A DNA stretch of 64,000 bases from Phoebastria nigripes. Lineage: Eukaryota > Chordata > Aves > Procellariiformes > Diomedeidae. The notes below the pieces were generated by a model that saw only the letters and a list, made by a program, of their open reading frames with translations, was not told the origin of the DNA and made no database searches. A program made the translations under genes and the position numbers. Below, one piece after another: positions 1 to 12,429 of the stretch. The stretch is taken from assembly GCA_035582835.1 (NCBI GenBank), contig JAYKAV010002918.1:128501-192500 (forward strand), read 5' to 3'. Positions within the stretch are counted from its first letter, which is position 1. Every line of letters starts with the position of its first letter.

Positions 1-645
1 AGGCCGGGATGCAGAGTCAACCCAGGGCTCTGGGGAGCCCCTGTACCTCTCCTCCATCCCTTGTCCCCAAAAACACATGTCTAGGTCAGGTCTGGGGCCC
101 TGGAGGTGGCAGGAAGGTGACAGCCTTTCCTCCTTCTCCAGGTTTTAAAAGGAGATGGTGCCCACTGATGGTGATGTGTCTGTGTGCCACCTCCTGGCCA
201 CCCTCCCGCCCCTCTGTGTGCTCTTACATCTAACCTGGGCACCCAGGACGGGCATTTCCAGCCCCAGATGGATGTGGGAAGAAGGAAGGACCTGTCTTTG
301 TCCCATCCTGACCACGTTCAGGATTGGTTGGCAGCAGATGCTGCTGCAAAGGCTCTTTGGTTGGCGTTAGCAAGCATTTTCCCCTTTGAGTGATTTTGCA
401 CACATGCCACAAGGACAAGGATCCGGCCATGCTGCCTGACCAGCTCCAGGGGCCCCACCGAGCATGAGGCCATGCAGAGAGATGCTGGGGTAGGGGGACA
501 TGCTGAGAGCAGACATGGGGAGCATTGAGCCTGTGGACCTCTGGCCAGGTGGGCCTCAGAGCAGGCAATCCCCAAAAGCGGTGCCTGGTCTGTGTCAATG
601 GNACCTTGCTGGAGGGGTTGATGTGCCACGGGGCCCCACACTCAC
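1..645. other. intronic sequence downstream of the TM4 receptor exon; no further exon seen
   Basis: The next receptor exon should be short, covering the start of extracellular loop 2. I looked on the minus strand for a W-R-C-W pattern flanked by AG and GT and found none. The remaining exons probably lie to the left of the window. Confidence 0.5.
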
Positions 646-3600
646 CCCAGCCGATGAGGATGTACCACCAGATGTACCTCTTGTCAGAGGTGAAGGTGAG
701 CAGCAGTAGGGTCTGCAGGTACATGCCCTCCACCAGCAGCCAGTAGAAGTTGGCCAGAACCGAGTACTGGAAGAAGGCGATGGCTGCTTTGCAATTCACC
801 TGCGAGGATGAGGAGGGGTAAGGCTCAGGAGTGCTGGCTGGCATCAGACCCTGACCTGGGGACACAGGGGATGGTCAGCCTCCCCGTCCATCCACTCNAG
901 GAGACCTGTGATGGCCTTTCAGTGCAGCCCCAGGGATGCTGCTGATCACCTGCAGCATTTTCTGCTCTGCCTGCACAACATGGGCAGATGACCACAAGCT
1001 GTTATTGTGGGACCTTGAGAAACCTGTATCCACAGTCTCGTATCTGGGCTGCACGCAAGGGTTTCTGTCTCTATTGACAACCCCAAATCTACGCATCCAG
1101 CAGAGCAAGGCCAGTTTGCATGTATGTGGTGCTCCTGGGGTTGTGCAGAGCTTTAGCCCTGCTGGGAGACTCTGAGACCAGGGAGAGCTTTGAGGGCAGG
1201 ACATAGTCTCTGCAGACAGGGCCCATGCAGAGATGCTGTCGTGAACCTCCTGAAGTCCACCCAAGCCAGCCTTTCCTCCCCAGGCTCACAGCCTCTCTCT
1301 CTCTCCTCTTTGCAGTGCTAAATCCGCTGCAAATCCATGCAGACCCCTCCAGATCAGCACATGGTGCCCTCTCCTGCACCATGCTTGGGNTGGGACTCAG
1401 CGCCTTACCGTTGACATCGTGCAGTGGTCAACGGACTCGTCCGAGAAGAGGACGGTGTCCTTGATGAACACAGCGGCTCCGCGCAGTATGAAGGAGGTGA
1501 AGAAGTGGATGTGGATAGAGTTCCTGGTGCAATGCAGCTTCCTATGGGAGGAAGAGATGTGCTGTGCCCAGGGAGGAGCAGAGAGAGCAGATGGGCAGAG
1601 AAGCTTCTCCTTTGGGAGCCACTTCCCTGGCTGGACCCCAGCCCAGGGGACCATGTGTCAGCGGTGGTCAAGCACAAAGCCCTGGAGAAGGTTTTCCTGC
1701 TCTGAAATCATGAAGGACAGGGTTGTGCTGTGCTCGAGGCTGCTGCCCCGGGACAAGGTCTGCTGGGAAACATCCTCCAGCCGCCTCCGGAGACCATAAT
1801 TCTGCAGCACAGTGAGGTCTGCAAAAACCAAGCTTGAAAGGGCAACCTGAGGGTTTAAAGTCTGTGTGTCAGCAGGAAAGGACAATGCTGCAGTTCGTCT
1901 CATGCCTCTCTGGTTATCCGTGTTGGCAGGGATGGAGCCTGGCTGCTCTGGGAGGGGAGAGACTGAGAGCAGCCATCCCCTGCTGATGATTTACCCTGCT
2001 TTCCTCCAGCTGCAGCCCACCCAGCAACCAGCACCAAGCCCTACCTGAAGCAGGAGAAGATGCCGATGGCCAAGAACAGGGCTGCCAGGGATGTGGAGTA
2101 GCCGCAGGTGTAAAGCACCTTCATGGTGACAAAATAGCCTTTCTGGAAGGGAAAGCACCAGCGGAGTGAGGCAGAATGGGCTGGGAGGTGCTGGTCTGCG
2201 ATGGGCAGGGAGGTGGCAGGGTGATGCCCCAGCCCTTGCCCAGGCTGGGCTTGTGCCCAGCCAAGCTCAGATCCCTCCAGGCAGCCCAGCAAGAAGGACG
2301 AAGCCAACAAGATATCCCCGAGATAATCTTTGTGTTTCATTGCCCAACAGCATAGGTCAATGTGGGGTAGGGTGATGCTGGGGAGGGTGCCCCACGGCCC
2401 CCGGGGGANCCACTTGCCTTGGCCTCGGTGTCGTTATTGCTGCCAACGGCCTCCAGCTCACAGGCGTTGTAGTAGGGAGGGCTGGGGAAGCTCCATCCCG
2501 ACTCGGTGCANTTCCTCCAGATCAGTGCTGCAGGGACAAGAAGGGACCTCAAGAGAGCCATGGGCATTGCCTCTGCATCAGCACCCCCAAAATGTCCAGC
2601 CTGGGGATGGCGCCCTGCTCTCCGGGATGGAGCCTAAATCCCAGCACCAACATCCCGGCTGTGACAGCAGCACGGCACCCAAATGGCCTGGCTGCTCCAT
2701 CCCTCCCATCCAGATCACATCTCTGCCCTGCGGTGCTGTGCCTGGAGGTGCCAGGGCATCTTAGGGCAGGATGTGAAAGCAAGCATGAATCCCCACGGTG
2801 GGAGGGAATTAAGGCTAAAAAGGGGTGTTTTCATCCTGTGAGGGCTTCATCAAGCCTCTCCTGAGATGTTTCTGCCCTAAAGCAAGCATTTACCAACCCT
2901 CCATTGCCTTTTCAATTACGCCCAGCCGAGGAAGTGCTCGGATGCCGTGGGGGCCGGCCGGGTGCTCTCCTTCACACTCCGCTGCCTCCAAGATGGATGG
3001 AGGCAGCGGCTTCCCCGGCAGCGGCACCCGCCCCGGGAGAGCACCCAGACTTGAATTAATCATGATCTTACGCTGCGTTTTTCATCCGCGTGGCTTGGAG
3101 TGGTACCAAGCAGGTCAGGAGCATTAGGTTGGTGTGTGGATGGGGAAAGGAGGGCACCGACCAGCTAGGGGACTGTCCTGGTGTCACCCAGCTGGAGGAT
3201 GAGGTCCCCAAGTGCTCTAACCACAGGGGATGCTTGGTACTGGGTGATGAAAGGATTTGGGGACTTTCCTGGTGTGGCAGCACCCTCCATCTCTGCTTTT
3301 GCCCATCCTNTGCTTGGATTGCAATATATGCCAAGCTTTTGGATGGGGCAGGAGCTGTGGGACCAGAGGGGAAGGGCTGGGGTGGCACAAGGATCCCAGG
3401 CAGGTAGGGGTGGGTGCAGCTCAGCCCTCAGTCCCAGGGGATGAGCGGTCCAGGTCGGATTCAGAACACTGCACCTTTGGACTTCTTGAAGACGTGGAGG
3501 ATGTCGGGGCAGGTGACGGCTCGGGACTGGCCGANGGGCACGGCTGACCAGCAGCTCACTCCATCCCACTCAGTCAGGCAGCCTGGGGAGGGACAGGATG

Positions 3601-6600
3601 GTTAGTGCCACCGGGAAGGGACACACACAGCCCCCCGGTCCCCAGGCACAGCCCGCAGCAGGCACGGCTGCGTGGCTGTAATGGGAGAGCGGAGAGCGGC
3701 CAGCCGTCACCCGATCTACAGGGCCATGCCGTACCCCCTCAGGAATTAGGAGCATCCTGGCTGCAGTTCTGGGAANGACCTCCCCCAGCGCTGAGCTCTC
3801 CTTTTAGCCCCGCGGTGAGACGGGACCTGGTATTTCCTGGGGCTACATCAGACCCAGAGCTCCTGTGGGGAGACCCCAGGGGACGAGGGTGCAGGAAAGG
3901 CTGGGACTTTCCTGGTGGCATCTAAAATAATGCCAGTTTATGCTGAATTTCTGCACCCAGCAGCCGTGGTGGCTCAGCTCAGGACATCTCTCCAGCCTGA
4001 TGGAGGAGGACAGGAGAAAGCACNGCAAGACTTGCTGGAGAGCAATTAGCTTAAACATGTTTTGCTTCTCTCTCTAGCACTAAGTTCGTCTTTAAATGAC
4101 TCTCCAATTGCCTTGGAAACAAGCATGGCCGAGCAGACGCGGGACCTTGCAGAATTAGTGCTGCAGCACACCGGGATGAGACATAGACAGCACACTTCCA
4201 GGACAGCTCTCCTCCTTGCANATGTACATTATTAACCTTGTAGATATACATTATTAACCTGGAGCCACATCTATTCCCAGCCAGGGAATGTGGACTCAGA
4301 CAAGTCTAATTAGTTTTCTCTGATTTCAGCAAAGTGGTCTGTAGGTATCTGGCCAGGCTTGGAGGGATTTGCAGGGCTGTCATTACAACGCCAAGGTACG
4401 TCTTAATTTTTGCTCTGGAGGACAGGTGAACCGAGCACACCTATTGGGACCGGTGCTGAGAGCAGTTGCTTAATTTCTTGGGGTCTGAGCAAAATATCTG
4501 GATGTGTCTGTATGGCAGAGCCGTCCTGCTGTATAAATGCATCTCTTGCTGTATGGACAAGCTCTTCCAGCATGGTGAGTGCTGTGGGACCACACGGCTG
4601 GGAGCCAGAGGAGCACAGGGCACAGGGATTGAGCTGGGATTCACGCAGCTCTGCAGTGCAATCCCAGGGAATAAAGTCATCCCTCCATTCCGATGGGGAG
4701 AAAAGGTTTAAGTCCCCCTTCCCACTCTGTTTCCCTCTCCTGGGCTGCTGCAGCACCTAAAAAACCCCCACATTTCTTAGAGCTGTGCAAAGTTAGAACA
4801 ACTCTCCCATGGAGAAGAGGTGATGGAGGCAACTTCTGGGGGGGACAGGGCAAAAAAACATGAGCAAAGGAACTGGTAACACATCTTATTGCCCACCTCA
4901 CAGGCAGGAGCTATGCCTTCAGTGTCCCTGCACTGTTAGTCCCCAGGTGCCACCGCATCCTCTCACTGTCCCCTGTCCCCGGGCTCCCAGCCAGCGTAGC
5001 CCGGCAGCCCGGGGTTTTTGGTTCAGATTGACCCAAAGCAAACTGCTTTATTCCAATTTTCCCAGTGGAAGGCTGAAACATCCCTGAGATCAACATTATC
5101 CTTGTGACGTTTTCCTTGANGTGGCTGAAAAGAGCATTTTTTCCATAAAAATGCAGTTTGATGGGAAGTTTCTGCTCAGCATTTCTACTGGTTAATTATA
5201 CGCGGACCTGCCAGGGCTGCCTCCCTATTTCTTGCTGCTCTAACTCATATCTGGAGACCTCCAAAAGAGATCATTCGAGCCTCACCAGCAGGTTATTTCT
5301 TCCCAGCTATTTCAGAGCAGTAAATGCGGCGAGCACCAGAGCAGACTTTGAAGTGAAAACATTGCAAACACGATCTCTAACCAGTTTTAGGGCCCCACGG
5401 TGGGTTCCCCAGCAGGACGCTGCAGCCTGAGGTCCCTGTCCTGTTCCTTCACGCTATATTACCGCCATGTCCAGGGCATCTGAGCCTTCCCCCCCATCGT
5501 CACTTCGTGCCATGCTCTCCGCAGGACCTTCCCCATGCTGGCACAAGCAAGCAAGGGAGAAGGAATAAATTCAGCTCAGGTGGGCAGCAGAGGCAGCAGT
5601 CAAGCAGGAAACCTGGGATTAAATACTGATTTTAATTATGCATTCATGCTTCTTGGTTATTTTCCTACAGTGAGATTCCTTCCCCTGGCTGGCACGATCT
5701 GGGCTGCAAAATGGACCTTTTCCAATCAACTTGGCTTTTCTCTGCTAAGCTGGATGATACGTTATATCTCTGCACAGTTACTTAAGCAATATGCACCCTA
5801 ACATGCATTTATCGAGATGCTTCATTTTTACATTTGTATTAGATGAAACCCATTGAATGACGCATTTCTTATTCACTAGGTGATAATTTTACCCAGAATT
5901 TGAGCCAAGCTGCTTTCGGATGGAAATTGAAATGCAATTAAAAAAAATGTACAAAAGCAGCACTTTAAAACTGTTTTTCAATTAGTTAATTGGTTTAAAA
6001 GTCCCAGATATGTAAAAATTAAGTTGCTCAAAACACGTTTAGCATTAAAACTAACTGAATTAGGAAGGCAAGAAAGCATGAAGTGGTGACACGCACCGTG
6101 CGACACTCGTGCAGATGGCCAGGGCTCTGCATCGCCTGTGCCCGTGGCCCTGCCTGGCCCTGGAGCATCGGTGCAGGGAGAACGGGAGTGGGGCAGGAGG
6201 CTCTGCTTGGGGCACAGACCACGCCGTCACTGCCATATGCCATAAATCTGGGGGGACTCAGCCCCTGCAGTTGTTTGCATCGCTCAGCCCACCCGTACCC
6301 CCTGGCTGCAATCTCAGCTCCCGCTCTCCCTGCAGCAGCATTTTTTGGGGCTCTTCAGGGATGCTCCTTAGCCTTTGCCTTGGCACTGCTCTCCATTTTC
6401 CTGAAAATACCTGCTTTTCTGCATCCATGTGCACTCTGCAACCCCCCTACCATGAATCATCCTCCAAAGACCCCCTTAGCAAATCCTCCCCCTCCTCCTG
6501 AGGGAGATGAGCCCCGTGCACGGCGGGCAGCTCGCACTCACCTTGCTGCCCAGGGAGTCCGGGGGGGGCTGGCGTTTGGCTTTCACTCCTGATAATCTCC

Positions 6601-8230
6601 AGACATTCAGCTTCTTGCTCTTGGAAATAGAGCACGACGGAGCAGTCGGGATGTGTTGCTTGCACCTTGAGAGGGGGGAAAGGGCTGACAGTAGGATGCC
6701 AGGCATTAAAAGACCTGAGCAGGCAAGGTACCAGCCAATATTCACTATTTCTGCTGCAGCCAGCCCCAGGAGAGCCTATCTACGTAACTGTGCTTTCGGA
6801 CCCTGACATTTCCTTAGCTTTCTACTGTTTGCCTTGTAAACACCATAAAGAACCATCGCAATTATTTCTAATTCCCTCCGAAAGCGTGTGATGCTTAAGG
6901 GCACTGCTCTGCCAAGACGCAAGCGCCATGCAGAGGAGCTGAGCTTAAAGACGGAAGGGCCGATCCCATCAGCAGGGCAGAGGCGAGCATGTTCAAAGCC
7001 TGAGCAAGAAAACCATGTAATTAGAGATTTAAAAAAACCACCTATTCGGGCATGTCTAATCCTTCCCTTGCCAGCTGGGTTTTGCTCACGTGGGTTTTGC
7101 TCGTGTTCAGGCTAGTGTATTTTAATTGGAGGCATCAGCAACGGCCGTCAGAGTTCACCCTTCTCCTGTTCCCCAGCTCTTTGGGGAGATGCTGCAAAAT
7201 GGGCACGCTGACCTCCTTAAAGCTTTTGGGTTTGCTAGCAGAAGTGCTGAAACACCAAGGAGTACGTCCCGACCCCGCAGCTCCCAAAAATGCAAGGGAT
7301 GTGGTGGCTCAGCACCCTGGGATAGGGCTGCCCGGGAATCCCCGCTTTTGGGGTTTGCCCCCTTGGCTTCCAGCTGGAGAGTCGGGAGATTGAGGCTGAA
7401 CTGAGAGCAGGCCATGAATTTTTCATGCCCATTCCCAAACATCCATGCCCATTCCCATGCATCCATGCCCATGGGGGGATGCGGTGGGGGCTGCGGCATC
7501 CAGATACAGGACGTGTCTGGGGCAGGGTTTTTGGGCCAAGACATGGGATTGGGTTGCTGATGGTTTTAGGTGTGCGGACAGAGATATAAAAGCTGGAGAA
7601 ATAGAGGGATGAGGGTGGGCAAGTGGACCCAAGGAGTGGAGGGAAGTGTGGGGCGTTAAAGCATCGCTTGGCTGAGTCCTGTCCTTCCCTGCCCTGTCCT
7701 GGCCACCACGCAGCCACTCCTCTGGGGTCCCTTCACCTCCCCCCAGAGATTTCGTTTCCTTTTCCTGCTGGACACAAGGTTTACAAGGATATTCCCGGTC
7801 TGCAAAATGCATTTTGGTGATGGCTGCTGGGCACAGCACCGAGAAAGCACACTACTTCATTGTAGTGATGAAGGACCCGGACTGGGCAGAGGTGCCGCAG
7901 CCCCATTTAGCTGCAAAGCTGCTGGTTTTTATTTTTTATGGCAACGCAGCCTGGCTGCTGGAGCGCAGGAGCAGGTAACGTGCAGTGCTCCCTTCAGAGC
8001 TTGCCTCAGGGCAGGCAACTCCTTGCCGTGCCTCAGTTTCCCGATCTGGGAAGGGGCCTGATGCCATCGCTCTCCTTATAAAGCCCTCAAAGCCTCTGGC
8101 GCTCCCCTGCCCCTGCTTACTTTCCCTGCTCTTTCCCCTTTCCCTCTCTTCTTGACTTTCTTTTTTTTCCTCTTTCCTTCTTTCCTTCTTTCCTTCTTTC
8201 CTTCCTTCCTTCCCTCCTTCCTTCCTTCCT

Positions 8231-8290
<60 letters not shown>

Positions 8291-9407
8291 TCCCCTTCCC
8301 TTCCCTTCCCTTCCCTTCCCTTCCCTTCCCTTCCCTTCCCTTTCTTTTCCTTCCCTTTCCCTTTTTTCCCTTTTCATTTTCTTTTTTTTCCCTTTCTTTT
8401 TCCTTTCCTTTTTTCCTTTCCTTTTTCCCCCTTCCCTTTCTTTTCATTTTCTTTTCCTTTCCACTATCCAAATCCTCCATGTTAGCTAAAGAACTTGCGG
8501 AGCAAAGCAGTGCCGGGAGAAATCCCGAAGGCTTTGCAGAGAAACGCTGAGCCGAAACCCTCTCCCGCTGGAGCTCTCCACCCTCCGGCGTTTGCTGCCG
8601 AAGCAATTTGACAAGTTCAGGATGGGTTTGCCAGCGAGGCTGCCAGACTCACCGCACATTCCTCCAGCAGCACAACCACTCCGTTTCCCCCCCATTTCAG
8701 CGGGGGCTCGGTTCCAGCCATCCCCATGGGTCTGCCTGGGGNTGGGGAGCACCCCATGCATGGTCCTTGCCCCCTGCACCCTCCAGCCATCCCAACCTTC
8801 ANGCCTGTGGATGCTCCCCCAGGCCCCTGGTGTTTGGGGCTCCTTTGAGGCGCGTAGGACGATGTGAGCAAAGCCCCCACCAGGACCCACGTGAGGATGG
8901 AGGGGACCGTCCCCGAGGCAGGGCAGAGCGGGGTCACCCTCCCTGGGGATGCCCTGGAGCTGAACCCCGCGGGAGCTTTGCCGGCTGCCCTGGCTGGACC
9001 CCGAGCACTGTCCCAGCCCCGGGGAGCGCAGCGGGGTCCCAGCATCGCCCATCTCCCTCCCTGCCCGTCCCTGCGCTGCATGTCAGCAAATCCTCCCCCA
9101 GAAGCTGCGATGAAAGCACCTTGAGTGGGTGCAGCAGTGCCAGCAGCTCGCCGGGCTGCAGCTTGGCATCACCCCTGGGTTGGGCAGCACGAGGGATGGG
9201 GACAGGGATGGGGATGTGCTGGGGGAGACCTGGCCCCTGACCAGGACTGCAGGCATGCTGCTCCCCAGGGATGGCCGGACCCCGAAGTCGCTGTCACAGG
9301 CAGGGGACCGCCACGCTCGCTGCCCACCCTCTCCCCGCCATGGTCCCCTCCTCCCCGGGGACACTTACCCGAAGCATCGGGAGTGCGAGCAGCAGGACCA
9401 GCAGCAT
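646..9407 (-). CDS. class B1 (secretin-family) peptide hormone GPCR, GHRH/PRP/VIP-receptor-like, 5' seven coding exons
   Basis: Coding exons in transcript order: 9369-9407, 6587-6665, 3475-3582, 2418-2527, 2045-2142, 1409-1541 and 646-799. Phases close at every junction. Exon 1 encodes a leucine-rich signal peptide ([13 protein letters not shown]). The next exons give the hormone-binding ectodomain with [27 protein letters not shown] and NCTESGW, where the Asn codon contains an N. TM1 lies in 2045-2142. 1409-1541 starts with KLHCTRN and covers TM2, and 646-799 covers TM3-TM4 ([10 protein letters not shown], ending GWG). Exon sizes 108/110/98/133/154 are typical of this family. [13 protein letters not shown] and LLVEG look closest to GHRH-like/PRP receptors (GHRHR2-type) or VPAC receptors. 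The family is Gs-coupled and sits at the plasma membrane. TM5-TM7 and the C-tail exons lie beyond base 1. The intron after 2418-2527 uses a GC donor. The family call is firm; the paralogue is not. Confidence 0.88.
4222..4260 (+). repeat. two-copy 17-base direct repeat
   Basis: The motif atgtacattattaacct at 4222-4238 recurs as atatacattattaacct at 4244-4260, with one difference and a 22-base period. This is a local tandem duplication inside a receptor intron. Confidence 0.8.
5620..6070. other. AT-rich island, candidate conserved non-coding element
   Basis: About 450 bases are markedly AT-rich within a GC-rich region. They carry several TAATT/AATTA cores, for example around 5935-6000, and no ORF or repeat structure. 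Such islands in receptor introns are often ancient regulatory elements, but conservation cannot be judged from one sequence. Confidence 0.3.
7424..7485 (+). repeat. short minisatellite of catgcccattccc/catccatgccc units
   Basis: Imperfect tandem units built from cccattccc, catccatg and catgccc cover about 60 bases. The reverse strand reads as repeats rich in ATGGGCATGG. Confidence 0.6.
8158..8460 (+). repeat. polypyrimidine microsatellite, (CTTT)n, (CTTCC)n and (CCCTT)n
   Basis: About 300 bases are almost purely C and T on the plus strand. The order is CTTT/CTTC units, then a nearly pure (TTTC)n run around 8230-8290, then (CCCTT)n around 8292-8340, then mixed CTTTT units. The minus strand is a purine mirror tract with potential to form triplex (H-DNA). 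Long ORFs here, rich in Phe/Ser or Lys/Glu, are artefacts. Confidence 0.97.
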
Positions 9408-10312
9408 GCAGGTGTTGGGGGGCTGCCATGGGCCCCCCATAGCTGGAACCATCCCTGTGCTGCCCCATCCACGGGTGTCCTGGCTCAGTCCCCGAGGGGN
9501 TGGGGACAGCCCAGCTCCTCCCGCATGGCCCTGTGGGTGGGGGGCCGCATCAGGACCCCAGCTCCAAGGGGTGACCCAGCACCCTCCTCCCCCTAACCCC
9601 ACTTCGCTGCTCCTTCCCAGCCCCGTCCTGCTCCTGGCTCCCTCCGGGTCCCTTTCCTGCAGCGGGTGCTCAGTCTCACTGGGGTGGCCCTGACCCACTC
9701 CCTGTGCCCACCCGGCTCTGGCTGTCCCCCGCTGCCTCACTGTCCCTGCCCAGTGCCGATGGGCTCTGTCTCTCTGTGAGGCTGAATGTCACAGCTCCTG
9801 GATCTGGTAATATGGCAGGCTCCACCCTCCGCTCCCCCTCCCCATGCAGAGGGCTGGATGTGAGGAGCAGCACGGGGGGGACACCCCAGCCTGGCACTGC
9901 CCAGCCTGGCCACCACCGGGCTCCCAGCACCCCATTATCTGCTCCCATCAGGGACCTGGGGCCCCCCAGCTGGGCCCAGGGGGATGNGCAGGGTGGGCAC
10001 GGAGCCCTCTCGCCTGTTCCTTGGGTGCTGCTGAGCTGCAAAACCTGCTGGCTAAAGGCTGTGGGAAGTGGGGGTGCAGCCAGGATGGGGTGCAGGGGGC
10101 ATGCCAAGGGTCACGCTGCTCCCTGGCTGGCTCCACGTGGGACCTGGGACTAGAGAAAGGTAGAGAGCTCAAAGGAGATGTCGTGATGCTGGGATTGTGC
10201 ACACACACATGTGCAAACACTGACATGTGTGTGCATGCCTGGACACATGCATGCACATGGGGTGGGGACAGTGACGCTCCTTCAAGCTCTGCCTGCATGG
10301 CAGGCAGCACTG

Positions 10313-10342
10313 CCCATCCCCATCCCCATCCCCATCCCCATC
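10313..10342 (+). repeat. (CCCATC)n hexanucleotide repeat
   Basis: Five tandem CCCATC units. One frame reads as alternating His-Pro or Ile-Pro, which is not coding. Confidence 0.9.
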
Positions 10343-10749
10343 CTCCCTGCTCACCTCCTGCCTCTCCTGTCTGGGACACCCCAGACCCCCTTTCCAAAAT
10401 GCACCCTCTGCCCAGAAAGGCCCAGGATGGGCACTGGGTGTCTGGCAGGCAGCAAGCAGCTCTGCAAAATAACCTTAACTCTGCCCCAGCTGAGGTTTTT
10501 GGTCTCGGCTGAGCTCGTGATTTTGGTGGTTTGGTGCTACCAGGATGCCGGGTGCTNTAACCTTGGTATCAAACCAGAGCAGAGCAGAGGGGGTGCTGGT
10601 GGACTCCGGGAGCAGGAGCAACCCATGATGGACACATACCTCCCTGAGCACAAAACACCCAGCGCAGCATCCCTCCCAGCCATGCCCAGGGATGGGGCTG
10701 TCCTCGGGGCCAGCGATGGACCCCCAGACCCTCACGTGGGGTCTTCTCC

Positions 10750-10789
10750 TTATATATATCTATAAAAAAAAAAAAAAAAAAAATATATC
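10750..10789 (+). repeat. A20 tract flanked by TA dinucleotides
   Basis: A tatatatatctat segment is followed by twenty A residues and then tatatct. There is no retroelement body upstream and no target-site duplication, so this is a simple repeat rather than a retrotransposon tail. Confidence 0.85.
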
Positions 10790-11119
10790 TCCATGCTAGA
10801 AAGCCCCAGCCCCTTTAGCAAGGGGAATTTTGACCCAAACTTCATCATTTTAATGCTTTTAGTGATGAAGCAGAGAGGGCAGGAGGGGCGAAGGAAGGAG
10901 GAGGAAACCCAGGAGCACAGGGAAGGCGGCTGTGATAATCTCTTGGGATTAGAGATCCAGCTTTGCACCCCTGAACCCCCCAAAATCCTCCGCACAGAAA
11001 CAACTCAGGTGTGGGTGATGGTGAAAGGAGGGACTGAAAATGGCCCCAAAGGCCCTTGCTGAAGGGTAGAGGGCTGGGCGGGCTGCACTGCACTTTGTAC
11101 TGGGGTGGGAGGAGGGTGA

Positions 11120-11580
11120 ACCATTTATGTTGCTGATTTTAGTAATCCTACGTCATTACCATTTCTTAACGAGGCAGCAGATCACATTGGTTGTTCCTTC
11201 CATAACTTCTCATAATAAGATACGAAGCCAATGAATGAACCGCTGCTGCTGCTCTGCCATTCAAAGACCTCAATAAGAATTGCTATGTAAATTAAATACC
11301 CCTTAAAAAATGCAAATAAAAGAACTAGGTCCTTAATATTTAAAAGCACTTGTTTGACATTATTAGGAGTGACCGACGCTGCTCTCGGAGGCGCAGACCG
11401 GCAAAGGCTGAACCTGTGGTTATGTTGACACAAAAGGCTGCCGAGACCCGGCCAGACTCATTACCGTCTAATAGTTTCCACTGAAATGCAAACACCCAAT
11501 CTTAATCATTNAATTTTCCAACAGCATATAAACACGCAGCGGGAGGGTGCCTTATCAGATGCTGCTAAAACCAAATAAAA
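11120..11580. other. AT-rich island with CRE-like half site, candidate regulatory element
   Basis: AT-rich sequence interrupts GC-rich DNA. It contains tacgtcatta (CREB/ATF-like) near 11150 and TTAAT-rich segments around 11330 and 11500. No ORF is plausible. Conservation was not tested. Confidence 0.3.
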
Positions 11581-12429
11581 CAATACCCGATGCAAATAAC
11601 CCTGTGCCCACGGGCAGCGCAGGCAGCTCCGGCTGCCGCCGGCCGAGGTGGGGAGCAGAGGAACGGGGTGATGGGGGATGTGGTCTGGTTTGGGGGTGGC
11701 GGTGGCCCTGAGCCACCCAACGTGTCCCCGCGAGGCCGGTTTATTTGGTGCCATCTGGTGGCAAATTGTCTGGAGGGTCCCGTCCCCAGCTGGTCGCTGG
11801 AGGGGAGCAGCCCAGTTTCGGAGGTGGCCGGGTTTGGTCCCCGCGGTGGGAAGGGCCAGATGAGGTTTGCAAAGCATTGCATCGCTGGAGGATGCGCATT
11901 GCTCTTCCCTTCCCCAGCAAGCACCCCATGTGATGGGGGGTGTGATGGGGAGCAGTGGGGACCCCTCAGGTGATGCCCAACCACCTCCACCTTCCCGAGC
12001 TGGTCCTGCCCTTCCTTCACTGAGGATAAGCTGGGACAGACGATGGCGGTTTGACCTCCTGCCTGGCGCTGGGTGACCTGCCCAGCCCTGTCGGCGTTAG
12101 GGCCATTGCTCTCTTTTGCAGCAGCAAGTGGAAAATAAACGAGGTCAAACTCACTGCATTGCAAATCCTGGCCAGCCTGGGACCCTCCAGCCGCCTCTGG
12201 GCTCCCCGCCTGGACCAGCATAGGGGCATGCAATGGTGACAGTGATGGGGATGGTGGTGGCTGACTGGAGGGGACAGGATGGGAGGATTTGCCTCAGGCA
12301 CATCGCTTTGGTGTGGCAGCACGAGCACGCACGGCCATGGGTAGCGGGGAACAGTGATCGTGGGGCTCCGCNGGAAGCTCCCCGCAGGCTGCCCTCCAGC
12401 CACGGGCGCTCCCATTAATCCAACGCCAG

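Larger units (their letters stand above)
3583..6586 (-). other. receptor intron 2 (3.0 kb)
   Basis: This is the intron between the exons at 6587-6665 and 3475-3582. No exon-like ORF with splice signals is visible inside it. It holds a small direct repeat near 4222-4260 and an AT-rich island near 5620-6070, unlike the GC-rich surroundings. Confidence 0.6.
6666..9368 (-). other. receptor intron 1 (2.7 kb)
   Basis: This is the intron between the signal-peptide exon and the first ectodomain exon. It contains the catgccc-type minisatellite near 7424-7485 and a roughly 300-base polypyrimidine tract at 8158-8460. No further exon was recognised. Confidence 0.6.

Noticed and set aside
8076..8606. Lys/Glu-rich minus-strand ORF and its Phe/Ser/Leu-rich plus-strand mirror
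   Set aside because: Produced entirely by the polypyrimidine microsatellite at 8158-8460.
10750..10789. A20 tract as a retrotransposon poly(A) tail
   Set aside because: No element body, target-site duplication or polymerase III boxes nearby; TA-flanked simple repeat.
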